Below are positions 7,516 through 12,968 of a stretch of 17,852 nucleotides of DNA, piece by piece. Source of the DNA: CAYFMH01 sp964344165. Lineage in GTDB: Bacteria > Patescibacteriota > Gracilibacteria > UBA4473. Location: the NCBI GenBank assembly GCA_964344165.1, contig CAYFMH010000030.1:1-17852 (forward strand). Direction: 5' to 3'. The notes below the pieces were generated by a model. The model was not told the DNA's origin. It ran no database searches and saw only the letters and a program-made list of their open reading frames with translations. The position numbers and the translations under genes were made by a program. The first letter of the stretch is position 1. Each line of letters starts with the position of its first letter.

Positions 7516-7938
7516 ATGAAGATCAAGAAAGGCAATGTCTTCATCGCTCTTTTGGCAGCGGTGGGGATAGGAATCCTGGTGTGGCCTCCTAACTCCAGCC
7601 CGTTTGATTCCAACCTGTCTGATTCCAACCAAGAAGAATGGCTCGAAGTTGCTTTCCACGCCCCTCTCGGCAGTAATATTTGGGATGTCGTCGACAAGAA
7701 ACTTACGGCAATGGGGTATTGGAAAAGGACTCGAGCGGAGAAAATTGCCAAAGCTGAACAGCTGGCGGTCAACGCTCAAACGGAAGAAGAATGGCTCGAA
7801 GTTGCTTTCCACGCCCCTCTCGGCAGTAATATTTGGGATGTCGTCGACAAGAAACTTACGGCAATGGGGTATTGGAAAAGGACTCGAACGGAGAAAATTG
7901 CCAAAGCTGAACAGCTGGCGGTCAATATCCATGAATAG
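7516..7938 (+). CDS. Small membrane-anchored protein with two near-identical 51-codon repeats
   Basis: Family not recognised. A short basic N-terminus and one hydrophobic helix (~8-24, NVFIALLAAVGIGILVW) act as signal anchor. A short linker with the repeat FDSNLSDSNQ follows, then two copies of a ~47-residue module (39-85 and 90-136) containing EEWLEVAFHAPLGSNIWDVV and MGYWKRTRAEKIAKAEQLAV. The copies differ at one residue (Ala/Thr). The GSNIWDVVDKKL core faintly resembles LysM-like (G-D-x-I-W-x-I) modules, which would fit a cell-wall location; this is only a guess. A good Shine-Dalgarno (GAGGAG, 7501-7506) precedes the ATG at 7516, unlike the flanking housekeeping genes. G+C and codon choice are richer than in aspS (for example GTC, CTC and GCC). 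It is a complete single-gene unit with a candidate promoter, structured leader and strong terminator. The long open frame on the opposite strand is a shadow of the repeat. Confidence 0.82.
   Translation: MKIKKGNVFIALLAAVGIGILVWPPNSSPFDSNLSDSNQEEWLEVAFHAPLGSNIWDVVDKKLTAMGYWKRTRAEKIAKAEQLAVNAQTEEEWLEVAFHAPLGSNIWDVVDKKLTAMGYWKRTRTEKIAKAEQLAVNIHE
7631..7925 (+). repeat. Tandem duplication, 153-bp period, two copies
   Basis: Bases 7631-7772 recur at 7784-7925, a 142-bp match at a 153-bp offset, with a single difference (G at 7735, A at 7888). The offset is 51 codons, so the frame is kept. A smaller duplication lies just upstream: TGATTCCAACC at 7605-7615 and 7620-7630, offset 15 bp. The near identity, including silent positions, points to a recent event. 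Confidence 0.97.
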
Positions 7939-7986
7939 AACTTGGAGACAGGACACGTCGGAGGAGTAATCCCCGGCAAAAACTTT

Positions 7987-8016
7987 GGCCTCCGCGCGTG
8001 CGCGGAGGCCTTTTTT
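7987..8016 (+). terminator. Rho-independent terminator of the repeat-protein gene
   Basis: GGCCTCCGCG (7987-7996) and CGCGGAGGCC (8001-8010) form a perfect 10-bp stem with a four-base loop, followed at once by T6 (8011-8016). It lies about 50 bp after the stop codon at 7936-7938. Confidence 0.95.
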
Positions 8017-8048
8017 CACTATCCAAAAAAATTTTAGTCCCAAAAACT

Positions 8049-8335
8049 TTACGCTCCTGGTTTTAAAAAGTCTTTTGCATCTGCCTTGCTCAGCATCGCT
8101 TTCGCAATTTTTCGTGAGCGATTAATTTTTTGCGCCATCACATTTGCAAATTCGGATCGCTCACCACGGATTTTGCTGAGTTGGGACTCCAATTTCTCAA
8201 TTTTTTTCTCATGGTTGTCCAATTTTTTTAGCGCTCGATTGAGTGCCTGCGGTTTTAGGACCTCCGAAATACCTTTAAAAATGCCGAAATACGCACTCGG
8301 AGTTCGGTGATGGAGATAGAACGACTTTTTTTCAT
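8049..8335 (-). CDS. Small basic coiled-coil protein, frame interrupted at an A7 run after the start
   Basis: On the minus strand one frame is open for 97 codons (8339 down to the TAA at 8049-8051) but has no usable start. Its natural start appears to be the ATG at 8335-8333, which is in a different frame and is followed by seven A (8332-8326). One extra A, or a -1 slip on A AAA AAA, joins ATG to the long frame, giving MKKKSFYLHHRTPSAYFGIF and then KGISEVLKPQALNRALKKLD, a Lys/Glu-rich coiled coil (KKIEKLESQLSKIRGE) and a C-terminus DAKDFLKPGA, about 95 residues. Read without slippage, translation stops after 26 codons at 8255. A near-consensus promoter points at it and its codons (CGA Arg) match the host, so the gene looks genuine. 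It may be a sequencing indel, a pseudogene, or slippage-dependent. Family not recognised. Confidence 0.55.
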
Positions 8336-8374
8336 TTTTTTATGATTAAGCAATGGAGAGAAAAAGCGGGTTAA

Positions 8375-8403
8375 ATTATACCATGCATGAGATGGTATTG
8401 CAA
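8375..8403 (-). promoter_or_regulatory. Near-consensus sigma70-type promoter for the small frameshifted gene
   Basis: Read on the minus strand: TTGCAA (8403-8398), a 17-bp spacer, and a perfect TATAAT (8380-8375), with initiation near 8368 and a ~32-nt leader to the ATG at 8335. The spacer and flanks contain an inverted repeat, ATACCAT (8378-8384)/ATGGTAT (8392-8398). TGTC-CCA-GACA (8405-8415) lies just upstream of the -35. Either could be an operator. Confidence 0.7.
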
Positions 8404-8457
8404 GTGTCCCAGACAGGGGGTGATAAACAAAAATACTCTCCTATAAAAATAAAACAT

Positions 8458-8552
8458 CCCCCCTCAAAGTTTTTTTACTCCCTCTTCAAAATTTAAAACC
8501 CCCTCTCGAAAAAAAATTAGCCCCCTTGGAACAATCATGGAGCCATCCCCCC
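8458..8552. repeat. Phased C-tract array (G-tracts on the minus strand)
   Basis: C-runs occur at 8458-8463 (6), 8480-8482 (3), 8499-8503 (5), 8521-8525 (5) and 8547-8552 (6), about 19-26 bp apart, separated by A/T-rich filler. Three are followed by TC (CCCCCTC-like). It fills most of the 300-bp gap between the promoter of the small minus-strand gene and the end of the phosphorylase gene. I see no gene in this stretch. Confidence 0.7.
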
Positions 8553-8635
8553 AAAAAACCTATGTACTATGCAGATTCTATCGTCCACAACTTTTTTAAT
8601 TATGTTCGTGAAGACAGTAGAGGATCCATATTGCC

Positions 8636-9394
8636 TCACCCCGCCCGATGGATGGTATTTTCAAATTGATAATCCTTGTCCAGCGCACTAAATTCTTTGA
8701 TCGTTTTTAAAAACACTTCTTTGCTTTTTTCAATATTGGCTTTTAATTCTTTTGCCTCTATAGATTCTGTTTCGACCCCGTTTACGTAATCAATCGTAAA
8801 AAGCACCTGTCCGTACGGGATCTCTAGTTCGTTGGCGAGGACCGCTTCTGGACCGCAGGTCTGAGAAATGACGGATCCGCCGAGGTTTTTAAAAAATTCG
8901 GCTTCCACCTTGGTATTAAACCGAGGTCCATTGGCATGGACATAGACCGTGTCAGTGAGAGCTTCTGGAAAAATCGCCTGAAGATCTTTTTGGATTTCCG
9001 AATTAAAAAGCGAATCAAAAATTAAATGACCACCATCTTCTCCTCTGGCTTGAAAAATTGTACAAGAAGCCCCATTTGGAAGACGGTTTTCTGGGAAGAA
9101 AATATCAGAAGGAATGATCGGAGAGGCAAGATTAACCCTCGGGTCAAATACTCCGGCTGTAGAAAGAGAAAGAATAGAAGTAGCGCCAAGTTTTTTGAGC
9201 GCTCGCATGTTTGCCAAAAAATTAATGTGATGGGGAAGGTAATCATTAAGCCCTTTTCGGCGAGGTAAAATTATTATTTCGTTTCCATCAATGCTTCCTA
9301 AAAAAACTTCTACAACCCCATTTCTTGTAAAAACAAGCTTTTTTTTAAACCCTTCTAATTTTTCCAAGCCGGGACCAACAATAAATGCTTTCAT
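8636..9394 (-). CDS. Purine nucleoside / 5'-methylthioadenosine phosphorylase family
   Basis: A 252-residue member of the MTAP/PNP (trimeric nucleoside phosphorylase) family, which splits a purine nucleoside or methylthioadenosine with phosphate for purine or methionine salvage. Recognisable blocks are PHHINFLANMRALKKLGATSIL (family PHxINYRANIxALKxLG) at ~54-75, STAGVFDP, HANGPRFNTKVEAEFF (GPRFETxAE) at ~153-168, TCGPEAVLANELEIPYG (T-PEAxLARE) and FTIDYVNGVE where relatives have TDYD. The phosphate-loop RHG appears as PRRKGLNDYLPHH, a deviation. The adenine-specific TDYD aspartates are not clearly kept, so MTA versus inosine/guanosine preference cannot be decided. The N-terminus MKAFIVGPGL matches the usual IGG-GL. 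The ATG at 9394 has no Shine-Dalgarno; the upstream spacer is A+T-rich word-repeat sequence. It is divergent from the DAHP synthase unit. Confidence 0.85.
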   Translation of the reverse strand: MKAFIVGPGLEKLEGFKKKLVFTRNGVVEVFLGSIDGNEIIILPRRKGLNDYLPHHINFLANMRALKKLGATSILSLSTAGVFDPRVNLASPIIPSDIFFPENRLPNGASCTIFQARGEDGGHLIFDSLFNSEIQKDLQAIFPEALTDTVYVHANGPRFNTKVEAEFFKNLGGSVISQTCGPEAVLANELEIPYGQVLFTIDYVNGVETESIEAKELKANIEKSKEVFLKTIKEFSALDKDYQFENTIHRAG

Positions 9395-9537
9395 AATTTT
9401 AGATGATTAAGTAGTAATTTAAACTTTAGTTTTTAGTTCTTAGATTTAAAAACCTCTTAAATCCGTAGTTCTCTTCTCTTGAATTAAAGCTTCTTATTCG
9501 CATTTTAAGTTTTTTTGGAAAAAAAACAAAGTTTAAT

Positions 9538-9566
9538 TTGACTTTGATGGGTAAAAAGACTTTACT
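9538..9566 (+). promoter_or_regulatory. Candidate promoter of the aromatic leader/DAHP synthase unit
   Basis: TTGACT (9538-9543) and TTTACT (9561-9566) are separated by 17 bp and match consensus at five and four of six bases. Initiation near 9573 would put the leader-peptide ATG (9578) almost at the 5' end. Confidence 0.45.
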
Positions 9567-9577
9567 CCCGGGTGTAA

Positions 9578-9619
9578 ATGCAAAACTTAGGATTTTTCTT
9601 TACCTATTGGATGCGTTAA
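9578..9619 (+). CDS. Aromatic-rich leader peptide MQNLGFFFTYWMR upstream of DAHP synthase
   Basis: A 13-codon open frame, ATG at 9578 and TAA at 9617-9619, reads Met-Gln-Asn-Leu-Gly-Phe-Phe-Phe-Thr-Tyr-Trp-Met-Arg. Five of six consecutive residues are aromatic and all three end products of the shikimate pathway are represented. The peptide ends 80 bp before the gene for the first enzyme of that pathway. This is the layout of attenuator leader peptides such as those of the trp and phe operons, where ribosome stalling on scarce charged tRNA changes RNA folding. GGGTG at 9570-9574 is at most a weak ribosome-binding site; the start lies very near the likely 5' end. Too short to be judged by coding statistics; the amino-acid content and position are the evidence. 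Confidence 0.75.
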   Translation: MQNLGFFFTYWMR

Positions 9620-9677
9620 GCGACCTTTTCCTCCTGGTCGTGGTACGTGTCTGTAGGGAGATCCCTGAGTTTTTTTT
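9586..9677 (+). promoter_or_regulatory. Putative aromatic amino acid attenuator of DAHP synthase
   Basis: Hand pairing gives a closing stem of CTTAGGAT (9586-9593) with ATCCCTGAG (9661-9669, one bulged C and one G-U), directly followed by T8 (9670-9677). Inside it TGGATGCGT (9608-9616) pairs with ACGTGTCTG (9645-9653, several G-U), and CGACC (9621-9625) with GGTCG (9636-9640) around a ten-base loop. The closing stem overlaps leader codons 3-6, so a ribosome held on the Phe codons (9593-9601) would block it, while one at the stop codon would not. An alternative small hairpin, AGGG-AGAT-CCCT (9655-9666), also abuts the T-run. TATAAT at 9677-9682 could be a second promoter. Confidence 0.55.
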
Positions 9678-9699
9678 ATAATCTAACTTGGACACAAAA

Positions 9700-10728
9700 A
9701 TGGACTACACAATTCAAAAAGTGCTTCCACATCCCAAGGAAGTAAAAGAAAAATTACCGCTCTCTGACAAGCTCAAAGCTCGGGTCAAAAAAGATCAACA
9801 AGAAATTTTTGATATTTTGGAAGGAAAAGATGATCGAAAATTTCTCATCGTGGGGCCCTGCTCGGCCTGGCCAGATGAGGCGGTGGTCGAATATGCCAAA
9901 AAACTAAAACCAATCGCCGACCAGGTCAGCGACAAATTAAAAATTATTCTTCGGATTTACACCCAAAAACCACGAACGACCATCGGATGGACCGGGCCGC
10001 TCAGTCAGCCAGATCCTTTTGGGGAGCCAGATTATGAAAAGGGGATTTATTATTGCCGCAAGATGATGTTGGACGTGCTTGAGTTAGGATTTCCAATCGC
10101 CGATGAAGCGCTCTTTACCCACAACGATGGGTATTTCGTAGATCTGATCTCCTGGATTGCGATTGGAGCACGGTCAACCGAAGATCAAGAACATCGAATA
10201 TTTGCTTCTATGATCCCTCATCCGGTGGGAATGAAAAATCCAACCTCTGGAAATATCCCGATCGCGATCAATTCAATTATCGCAGCGCAGCACCCACATG
10301 TATTTGCCCTACATGGACGACAGGTCAAAACATCTGGAAACCCTCATGCCCATTTGATTTTGCGAGGAGGGGAGGGGGCATCCAATCTGTTGTTTGGAGA
10401 CCTACAGGAGTCTGTAAAGCTTCTGAAAGAAAAAAATATTCAAAATCCAGCCATCGTTGCCGACCTTTCGCACGACAACTCTATTGATCCGGCGACAGGC
10501 AAAAAAGATCCCATGCTCCAACCAAAAGTCCTGGATGAAGTCTTGGGATCGATGCAAAAAGACCCAGAAATCGCTGCGCACATAAAAGGATTTATGATGG
10601 AAAGTTTTCTCGAAGATGGAAACCAGCCGCTCAAAAAAGAGGAGCTTAAATTTGGATGCTCGGTCACGGACGGATGTCTGGGACTGGAAAAAACGATTGT
10701 TCTGACAGAAGGGCTGGCAAAAGGATAG
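9700..10728 (+). CDS. aroG: DAHP synthase, type I-alpha (AroF/G/H family)
   Basis: 3-deoxy-D-arabino-heptulosonate-7-phosphate synthase joins phosphoenolpyruvate and erythrose 4-phosphate, the committed step to chorismate and Phe, Tyr and Trp. All four metal ligands of the E. coli enzymes are in place: Cys53 (VGPCSAW), His258 (DLSHDNS), Glu301 (MMESFLEDGNQ) and Asp324 (SVTDGCLG). Substrate motifs KPRTTIGWTG (90-99), GARSTEDQEHR (156-166), PVGMKN and LILRGG are present. The length of 342 and a ~45-residue N-terminal extension, which in the family carries the feedback-inhibition surface, fit AroF/G/H. Which amino acid inhibits it cannot be told, so the symbol is generic. I use the ATG at 9700; an in-frame TTG lies four codons upstream at 9688. 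There is no Shine-Dalgarno. An aromatic leader peptide and putative attenuator precede it. It is convergent with the secreted-protein gene at 10898. Confidence 0.95.
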   Translation: MDYTIQKVLPHPKEVKEKLPLSDKLKARVKKDQQEIFDILEGKDDRKFLIVGPCSAWPDEAVVEYAKKLKPIADQVSDKLKIILRIYTQKPRTTIGWTGPLSQPDPFGEPDYEKGIYYCRKMMLDVLELGFPIADEALFTHNDGYFVDLISWIAIGARSTEDQEHRIFASMIPHPVGMKNPTSGNIPIAINSIIAAQHPHVFALHGRQVKTSGNPHAHLILRGGEGASNLLFGDLQESVKLLKEKNIQNPAIVADLSHDNSIDPATGKKDPMLQPKVLDEVLGSMQKDPEIAAHIKGFMMESFLEDGNQPLKKEELKFGCSVTDGCLGLEKTIVLTEGLAKG

Positions 10729-10831
10729 TTTTCAATATTTCCCATCCTTTTCTGGTCCTGGTATTAATTTTCATTCTCATACATCTGCTTGGGGATGACA
10801 ATTTTGGGGATACAACAAAAAAAAATACTTC

Positions 10832-10866
10832 GAAAAAGAAAGAGGGGGGAGCTCGAAAGCTCCCCC
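10832..10866 (-). terminator. Terminator of the exported-protein gene at 10898-11347
   Basis: On the minus strand GGGGGAGCT (10866-10858), tetraloop TTCG (10857-10854) and AGCTCCCCC (10853-10845) form a perfect 9-bp stem with the very stable UUCG loop, followed by the pyrimidine run CTCTTTCTTTTTC (10844-10832). On the plus strand no T-run follows, so it serves the minus gene. Confidence 0.85.
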
Positions 10867-10897
10867 GAGTCGCTGCTTTAGCATCCTGTTCCTGAGG

Positions 10898-11347
10898 TCA
10901 GACCGCCGGAGGTTCTCCGACGATCCATTCCGCGACCCCGTCGTTGACGACAAAGAAGAATACGGCAGTCAGTGCCGTCAGTGCCGTGGCCGTGACCGGC
11001 TCTCCTGTGGCAATAGTTGAGATCGCCACGTTGTAGATCGCGTAAGTTTCGGCCGCAGTGAGCCCCAGTTTGAGGCCCGTGGCCGCCATCTGTTTCATGC
11101 GGCTTGGCTGGTTTCCGGCCGCCAGTCCTCGCACCTGATCGGAATCGAGGGCGGCGACCTGTATGGTGGCCGTCATGTCCCCGCCGCCGGGGGGAGACCA
11201 GAAGGCGACCTGATAGCTGCCTTCGGGTAGCTGATGGTCAGCGACGATGGCTTGCAGCATGTTGGAATCAGCTTGGGCGGGGGCTTGCCCCGCAAAGCCA
11301 ACGACGAGAAAGAGGGCGCAAAGGCCCGAGAGAAGGGCATGTCTCAT
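10898..11347 (-). CDS. Exported protein of unknown function, 149 residues
   Basis: Not a family I recognise. The frame is open from 11467, but the ATG at 11347 begins a textbook signal peptide (MRHALLSGLCALFLVVGFAG, cleavage likely after APAQA near residue 26) and has a Shine-Dalgarno-like GGAG ten bases upstream (11361-11358). The mature protein begins with a soluble part (ADHQLPEGSYQVAFWSPPGGG) and ends with an Ala/Thr-rich hydrophobic region (ATALTALTAVFFFVVNDGVAEW) that may insert in a membrane. It is markedly richer in G+C than DAHP synthase or dnaN (codons GCC, CTG, GTG, GGC). It has its own candidate promoter, a leader of ~130 nt with hairpins and a strong terminator. It lies in the same orientation as two lipoprotein genes upstream. 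The alternative, a 189-residue protein from 11467, would bury the signal peptide. Confidence 0.75.
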   Translation of the reverse strand: MRHALLSGLCALFLVVGFAGQAPAQADSNMLQAIVADHQLPEGSYQVAFWSPPGGGDMTATIQVAALDSDQVRGLAAGNQPSRMKQMAATGLKLGLTAAETYAIYNVAISTIATGEPVTATALTALTAVFFFVVNDGVAEWIVGEPPAV

Positions 11348-11365
11348 TTGTTTCAGTCTCCGTTG

Positions 11366-11386
11366 AGGAACTACAAAATAGTTCCT
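11366..11386 (-). promoter_or_regulatory. Perfect inverted repeat in the leader next to the ribosome-binding site
   Basis: AGGAACTA (11366-11373) and TAGTTCCT (11379-11386) form an 8-bp perfect stem with a five-base loop, ending four bases before the GGAG Shine-Dalgarno (11361-11358) of the gene at 11347. Upstream in the same leader GGAGCCC and GGGATCTCC can form another hairpin around a T-rich loop. Either an RNA hairpin affecting translation or a DNA operator would fit. Confidence 0.5.
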
Positions 11387-11485
11387 GTCCAAAAGAAGCA
11401 TGTAGAGGGTTGAGATGCTAAAGAGCTTCCACTCACAGGAGATCCCAAAAAAACAGGGGCTCCACATTGAAGTGGTTATGACACT

Positions 11486-11514
11486 TTTTTAAAAAAAATT
11501 TAAAATCCTGTCAA
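11486..11514 (-). promoter_or_regulatory. Candidate promoter for the exported-protein gene
   Basis: Read on the minus strand: a perfect TTGACA (11514-11509), a 17-bp A/T-rich spacer, and TAAAAA (11491-11486, four of six). Initiation near 11479 would give a leader of about 130 nt. Confidence 0.45.
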
Positions 11515-11567
11515 AAGTTTCAAGCTCAAAAAAAAATCCTCTAAAAAATTTATTTTTATAAAGTGGT

Positions 11568-11597
11568 GGACAGTGGGGGCTTTCACCTCCACCGTCC
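11568..11597 (-). terminator. Possible terminator hairpin of the lipoprotein gene at 11613
   Basis: Minus strand GGACGGTGG (11597-11589) pairs with CCACTGTCC (11576-11568), nine pairs including one G-U, with a 12-base loop. The following sequence is A/T-rich, but a clean T-run starts only about 20 bases later, so this is a weak call. Confidence 0.4.
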
Positions 11598-11612
11598 TAT
11601 TGAACGCCCTTT

Positions 11613-12215
11613 TCAGCCGACCAGCTCCTGTGAGGAAGGAGGGGGTGGTAACATCTTCGCCGGAGGACGAGGAGTTTCCCCTCCCTGGAGGAAGTAATCC
11701 CAGTTGAAACCAGGAAACTGAGGAACAACCCTCCGCCAACTTCCATCTGGGCTAAGACAAGCGAATCCAGTCACTTCCTGGGCCGCGATCTCCGGAGGGG
11801 TTTGAACGACGTACCCCCGACAGGGAGATGAAATCAGCGTTCCATTGAGGGACTTCACGATCCGTTTTTGATACGGGCCAGCATAGGCAATGCCGGAGGT
11901 CCCGCCTTCAAGAGAGAACGAAACGGAATGAAAATCCGGCTTGGAATGTACTGCTTGCCGGATGGCCGCATCCGCAGCGATCCGGTCTGTCGTACAGGTT
12001 TCCAAATCTCCCGTGTCACACGATGTGAATTGAACGGAGGCGCTGAGAAGTTCCTCCTTCATGTCGCCGAAGGTTCCCGTTTTCAGGATTTTTTCCTGGG
12101 TCGGTTCCATGGCGCTTTTGAGGTATTCGGGGAGAGAATTGCTCTCCAGCACCCCAGTGCACCCAGGGAGCAAGAGCACGACGGCTAACACCGCCAAGAA
12201 CTTGGTTTTGATCAT
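11613..12215 (-). CDS. Lipoprotein with C-terminal 17-kDa-antigen-like motif, 200 residues
   Basis: The N-terminus MIKTKFLAVLAVVLLLPGC is a lipoprotein signal peptide with lipobox LPGC (Cys19 acylated). The middle (~20-125) is not recognised. Towards the C-terminus it has CRGYVVQ, then TGFACLSPDGSWRRVV (~152-167), which parallels CRVKREF and GQACLQADGTWRVV in the neighbouring lipoprotein at 12462-12968; this motif is seen at the end of the 17-kDa surface antigen family. A Pro-rich tail (PPAKMLPPPPSSQE) follows. The ATG at 12215 has the Shine-Dalgarno AGAGGA seven bases upstream. A short G+C-rich hairpin, GGGGC-ACAC-GCCCC (12235-12248), lies in the leader. Its G+C content is higher than that of flanking housekeeping genes. 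It is probably transcribed alone: the upstream gene ends in its own terminator. Likely envelope-located; function unknown. Confidence 0.8.
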   Translation of the reverse strand: MIKTKFLAVLAVVLLLPGCTGVLESNSLPEYLKSAMEPTQEKILKTGTFGDMKEELLSASVQFTSCDTGDLETCTTDRIAADAAIRQAVHSKPDFHSVSFSLEGGTSGIAYAGPYQKRIVKSLNGTLISSPCRGYVVQTPPEIAAQEVTGFACLSPDGSWRRVVPQFPGFNWDYFLQGGETPRPPAKMLPPPPSSQELVG

Positions 12216-12324
12216 CAGTCTATCCTCTGTTCTAGGGGCACACGCCCCGGTGAGGGGTGGCTTGAAGAAAAAAAGAGCATTTCCGTCCTGGACAAATTTA
12301 ACTTATTTATCTCAAGAAACAGAA

Positions 12325-12362
12325 ATTATAACTTGTCTAAAGAAAGCTTGATGATTTGTCAA
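12325..12362 (-). promoter_or_regulatory. Possible promoter region of the lipoprotein gene at 12215
   Basis: On the minus strand a perfect TTGACA (12362-12357) and a perfect TATAAT (12330-12325) are both present but 26 bp apart, too far for one promoter. TAGACA (12339-12334) is 17 bp from the TTGACA, a poor -10. One of these boxes is probably used with a weak partner. Confidence 0.35.
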
Positions 12363-12399
12363 TATTATTTTGAGAAAGTAAAAAGAAAATTTTTATCAC

Positions 12400-12442
12400 A
12401 AAAAAAGAAACAGGTTGGAGAAGCGTGAGCTTCTCCTCCCTG
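12400..12442 (-). terminator. Terminator of the glycine-zipper lipoprotein gene
   Basis: On the minus strand GGAGAAGC (12436-12429), loop TCAC, GCTTCTCC (12424-12417) form an 8-bp stem, extended by an outer CAGG/CCTG (12442-12439 with 12414-12411) across a 2x2 mismatch, followed by TTTCTTTTTTT (12410-12400). It lies 20 bp after the stop codon at 12462. Confidence 0.93.
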
Positions 12443-12461
12443 CATGTGAGGTCTTGAAACC

Positions 12462-12968
12462 TTACTGGACGACCCGCCAAGTTCCATCGGCCTGAAGGCA
12501 GGCCTGGCCGACAGCGGTCTCTTGCTGTCCACCGACGTTGATGGTGTGGGTGAACTCGCGTTTCACCCGACAGTTGCGGGTGGGTTGGAACTCGTACGGC
12601 TCATAGTCCGCTACGTTGGGGTCGTAGGTGCGGGTAACTTCGGTGTATCCACGATGGCCTGTATTGGGGTTGGACCAAGCCACGGGCCGATAGTCCGGAG
12701 TGCTTGCTACCGTCCGGGAGATATTCCTCTCGGCGAGGAGCTTGTCTCGCTCGTCGAGTTGGCTGCCGATCTGGTTGCCGAGCCATGCGCCGCCGAGGCC
12801 ACCGATGACGGCGGCTGCGATTTGGCCTTTGCCGGAGCCGATTTGAGATCCGCCCCAGGCGCCCAGGCCAGCCCCGGCCAAGGTGCCTACATTTTCTTTG
12901 GTGATCTGACAGCCGCCGAGGATAACGGCTATCAACGCAATGGCAAGCATGCTTTTTCGAGATCGCAT
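12462..12968 (-). CDS. Glycine-zipper lipoprotein, 17-kDa surface antigen family
   Basis: A 168-residue lipoprotein. The signal peptide MRSRKSMLAIALIAVILGGC has lipobox LGGC (Cys20). Residues ~28-76 are a glycine-zipper two-helix domain (AGAGLGAWGGSQIGSG and AVIGGLGGAWLGNQIGSQLDERD), as in 17-kDa surface antigens of Proteobacteria such as Rickettsia. The C-terminus (~131-167) has NCRVKREFTHTI and GQACLQADGTWRVV, also characteristic. Such proteins sit in the outer membrane of Gram-negative bacteria, which is odd if the host is a Patescibacterium without one. It has a perfect Shine-Dalgarno (AGGAGG, 12980-12975), a long leader from a promoter shared with dnaN, and a strong terminator. Its G+C-rich codon use contrasts with dnaN next door. 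Horizontal acquisition is likely. The long open frame on the opposite strand is a G+C shadow. Confidence 0.9.
   Translation of the reverse strand: MRSRKSMLAIALIAVILGGCQITKENVGTLAGAGLGAWGGSQIGSGKGQIAAAVIGGLGGAWLGNQIGSQLDERDKLLAERNISRTVASTPDYRPVAWSNPNTGHRGYTEVTRTYDPNVADYEPYEFQPTRNCRVKREFTHTINVGGQQETAVGQACLQADGTWRVVQ

Noticed and set aside
7486..8043. 185-codon open frame on the minus strand across the duplicated gene
   Set aside because: It is a mirror of the repeat. The plus-strand gene has the ribosome-binding site, signal anchor and terminator.
8086..8310. 74-codon plus-strand frame opposite the small basic gene
   Set aside because: The minus frame has the promoter, host-like codons and a coiled-coil pattern; the plus frame is the usual Ser/Phe-rich shadow of a Lys/Glu-rich protein.
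8562..8669. 35-codon plus-strand frame starting MYYADSIVHNFFNYVRED
   Set aside because: Overlaps the end of the phosphorylase gene, has no ribosome-binding site and no recognisable family; considered as a transposase remnant but nothing supports it.
11348..11467. 40-codon in-frame extension of the exported protein at 10898-11347
   Set aside because: It lacks a Shine-Dalgarno, overlaps leader hairpins and would bury the signal peptide; the stop-free run is probably chance.
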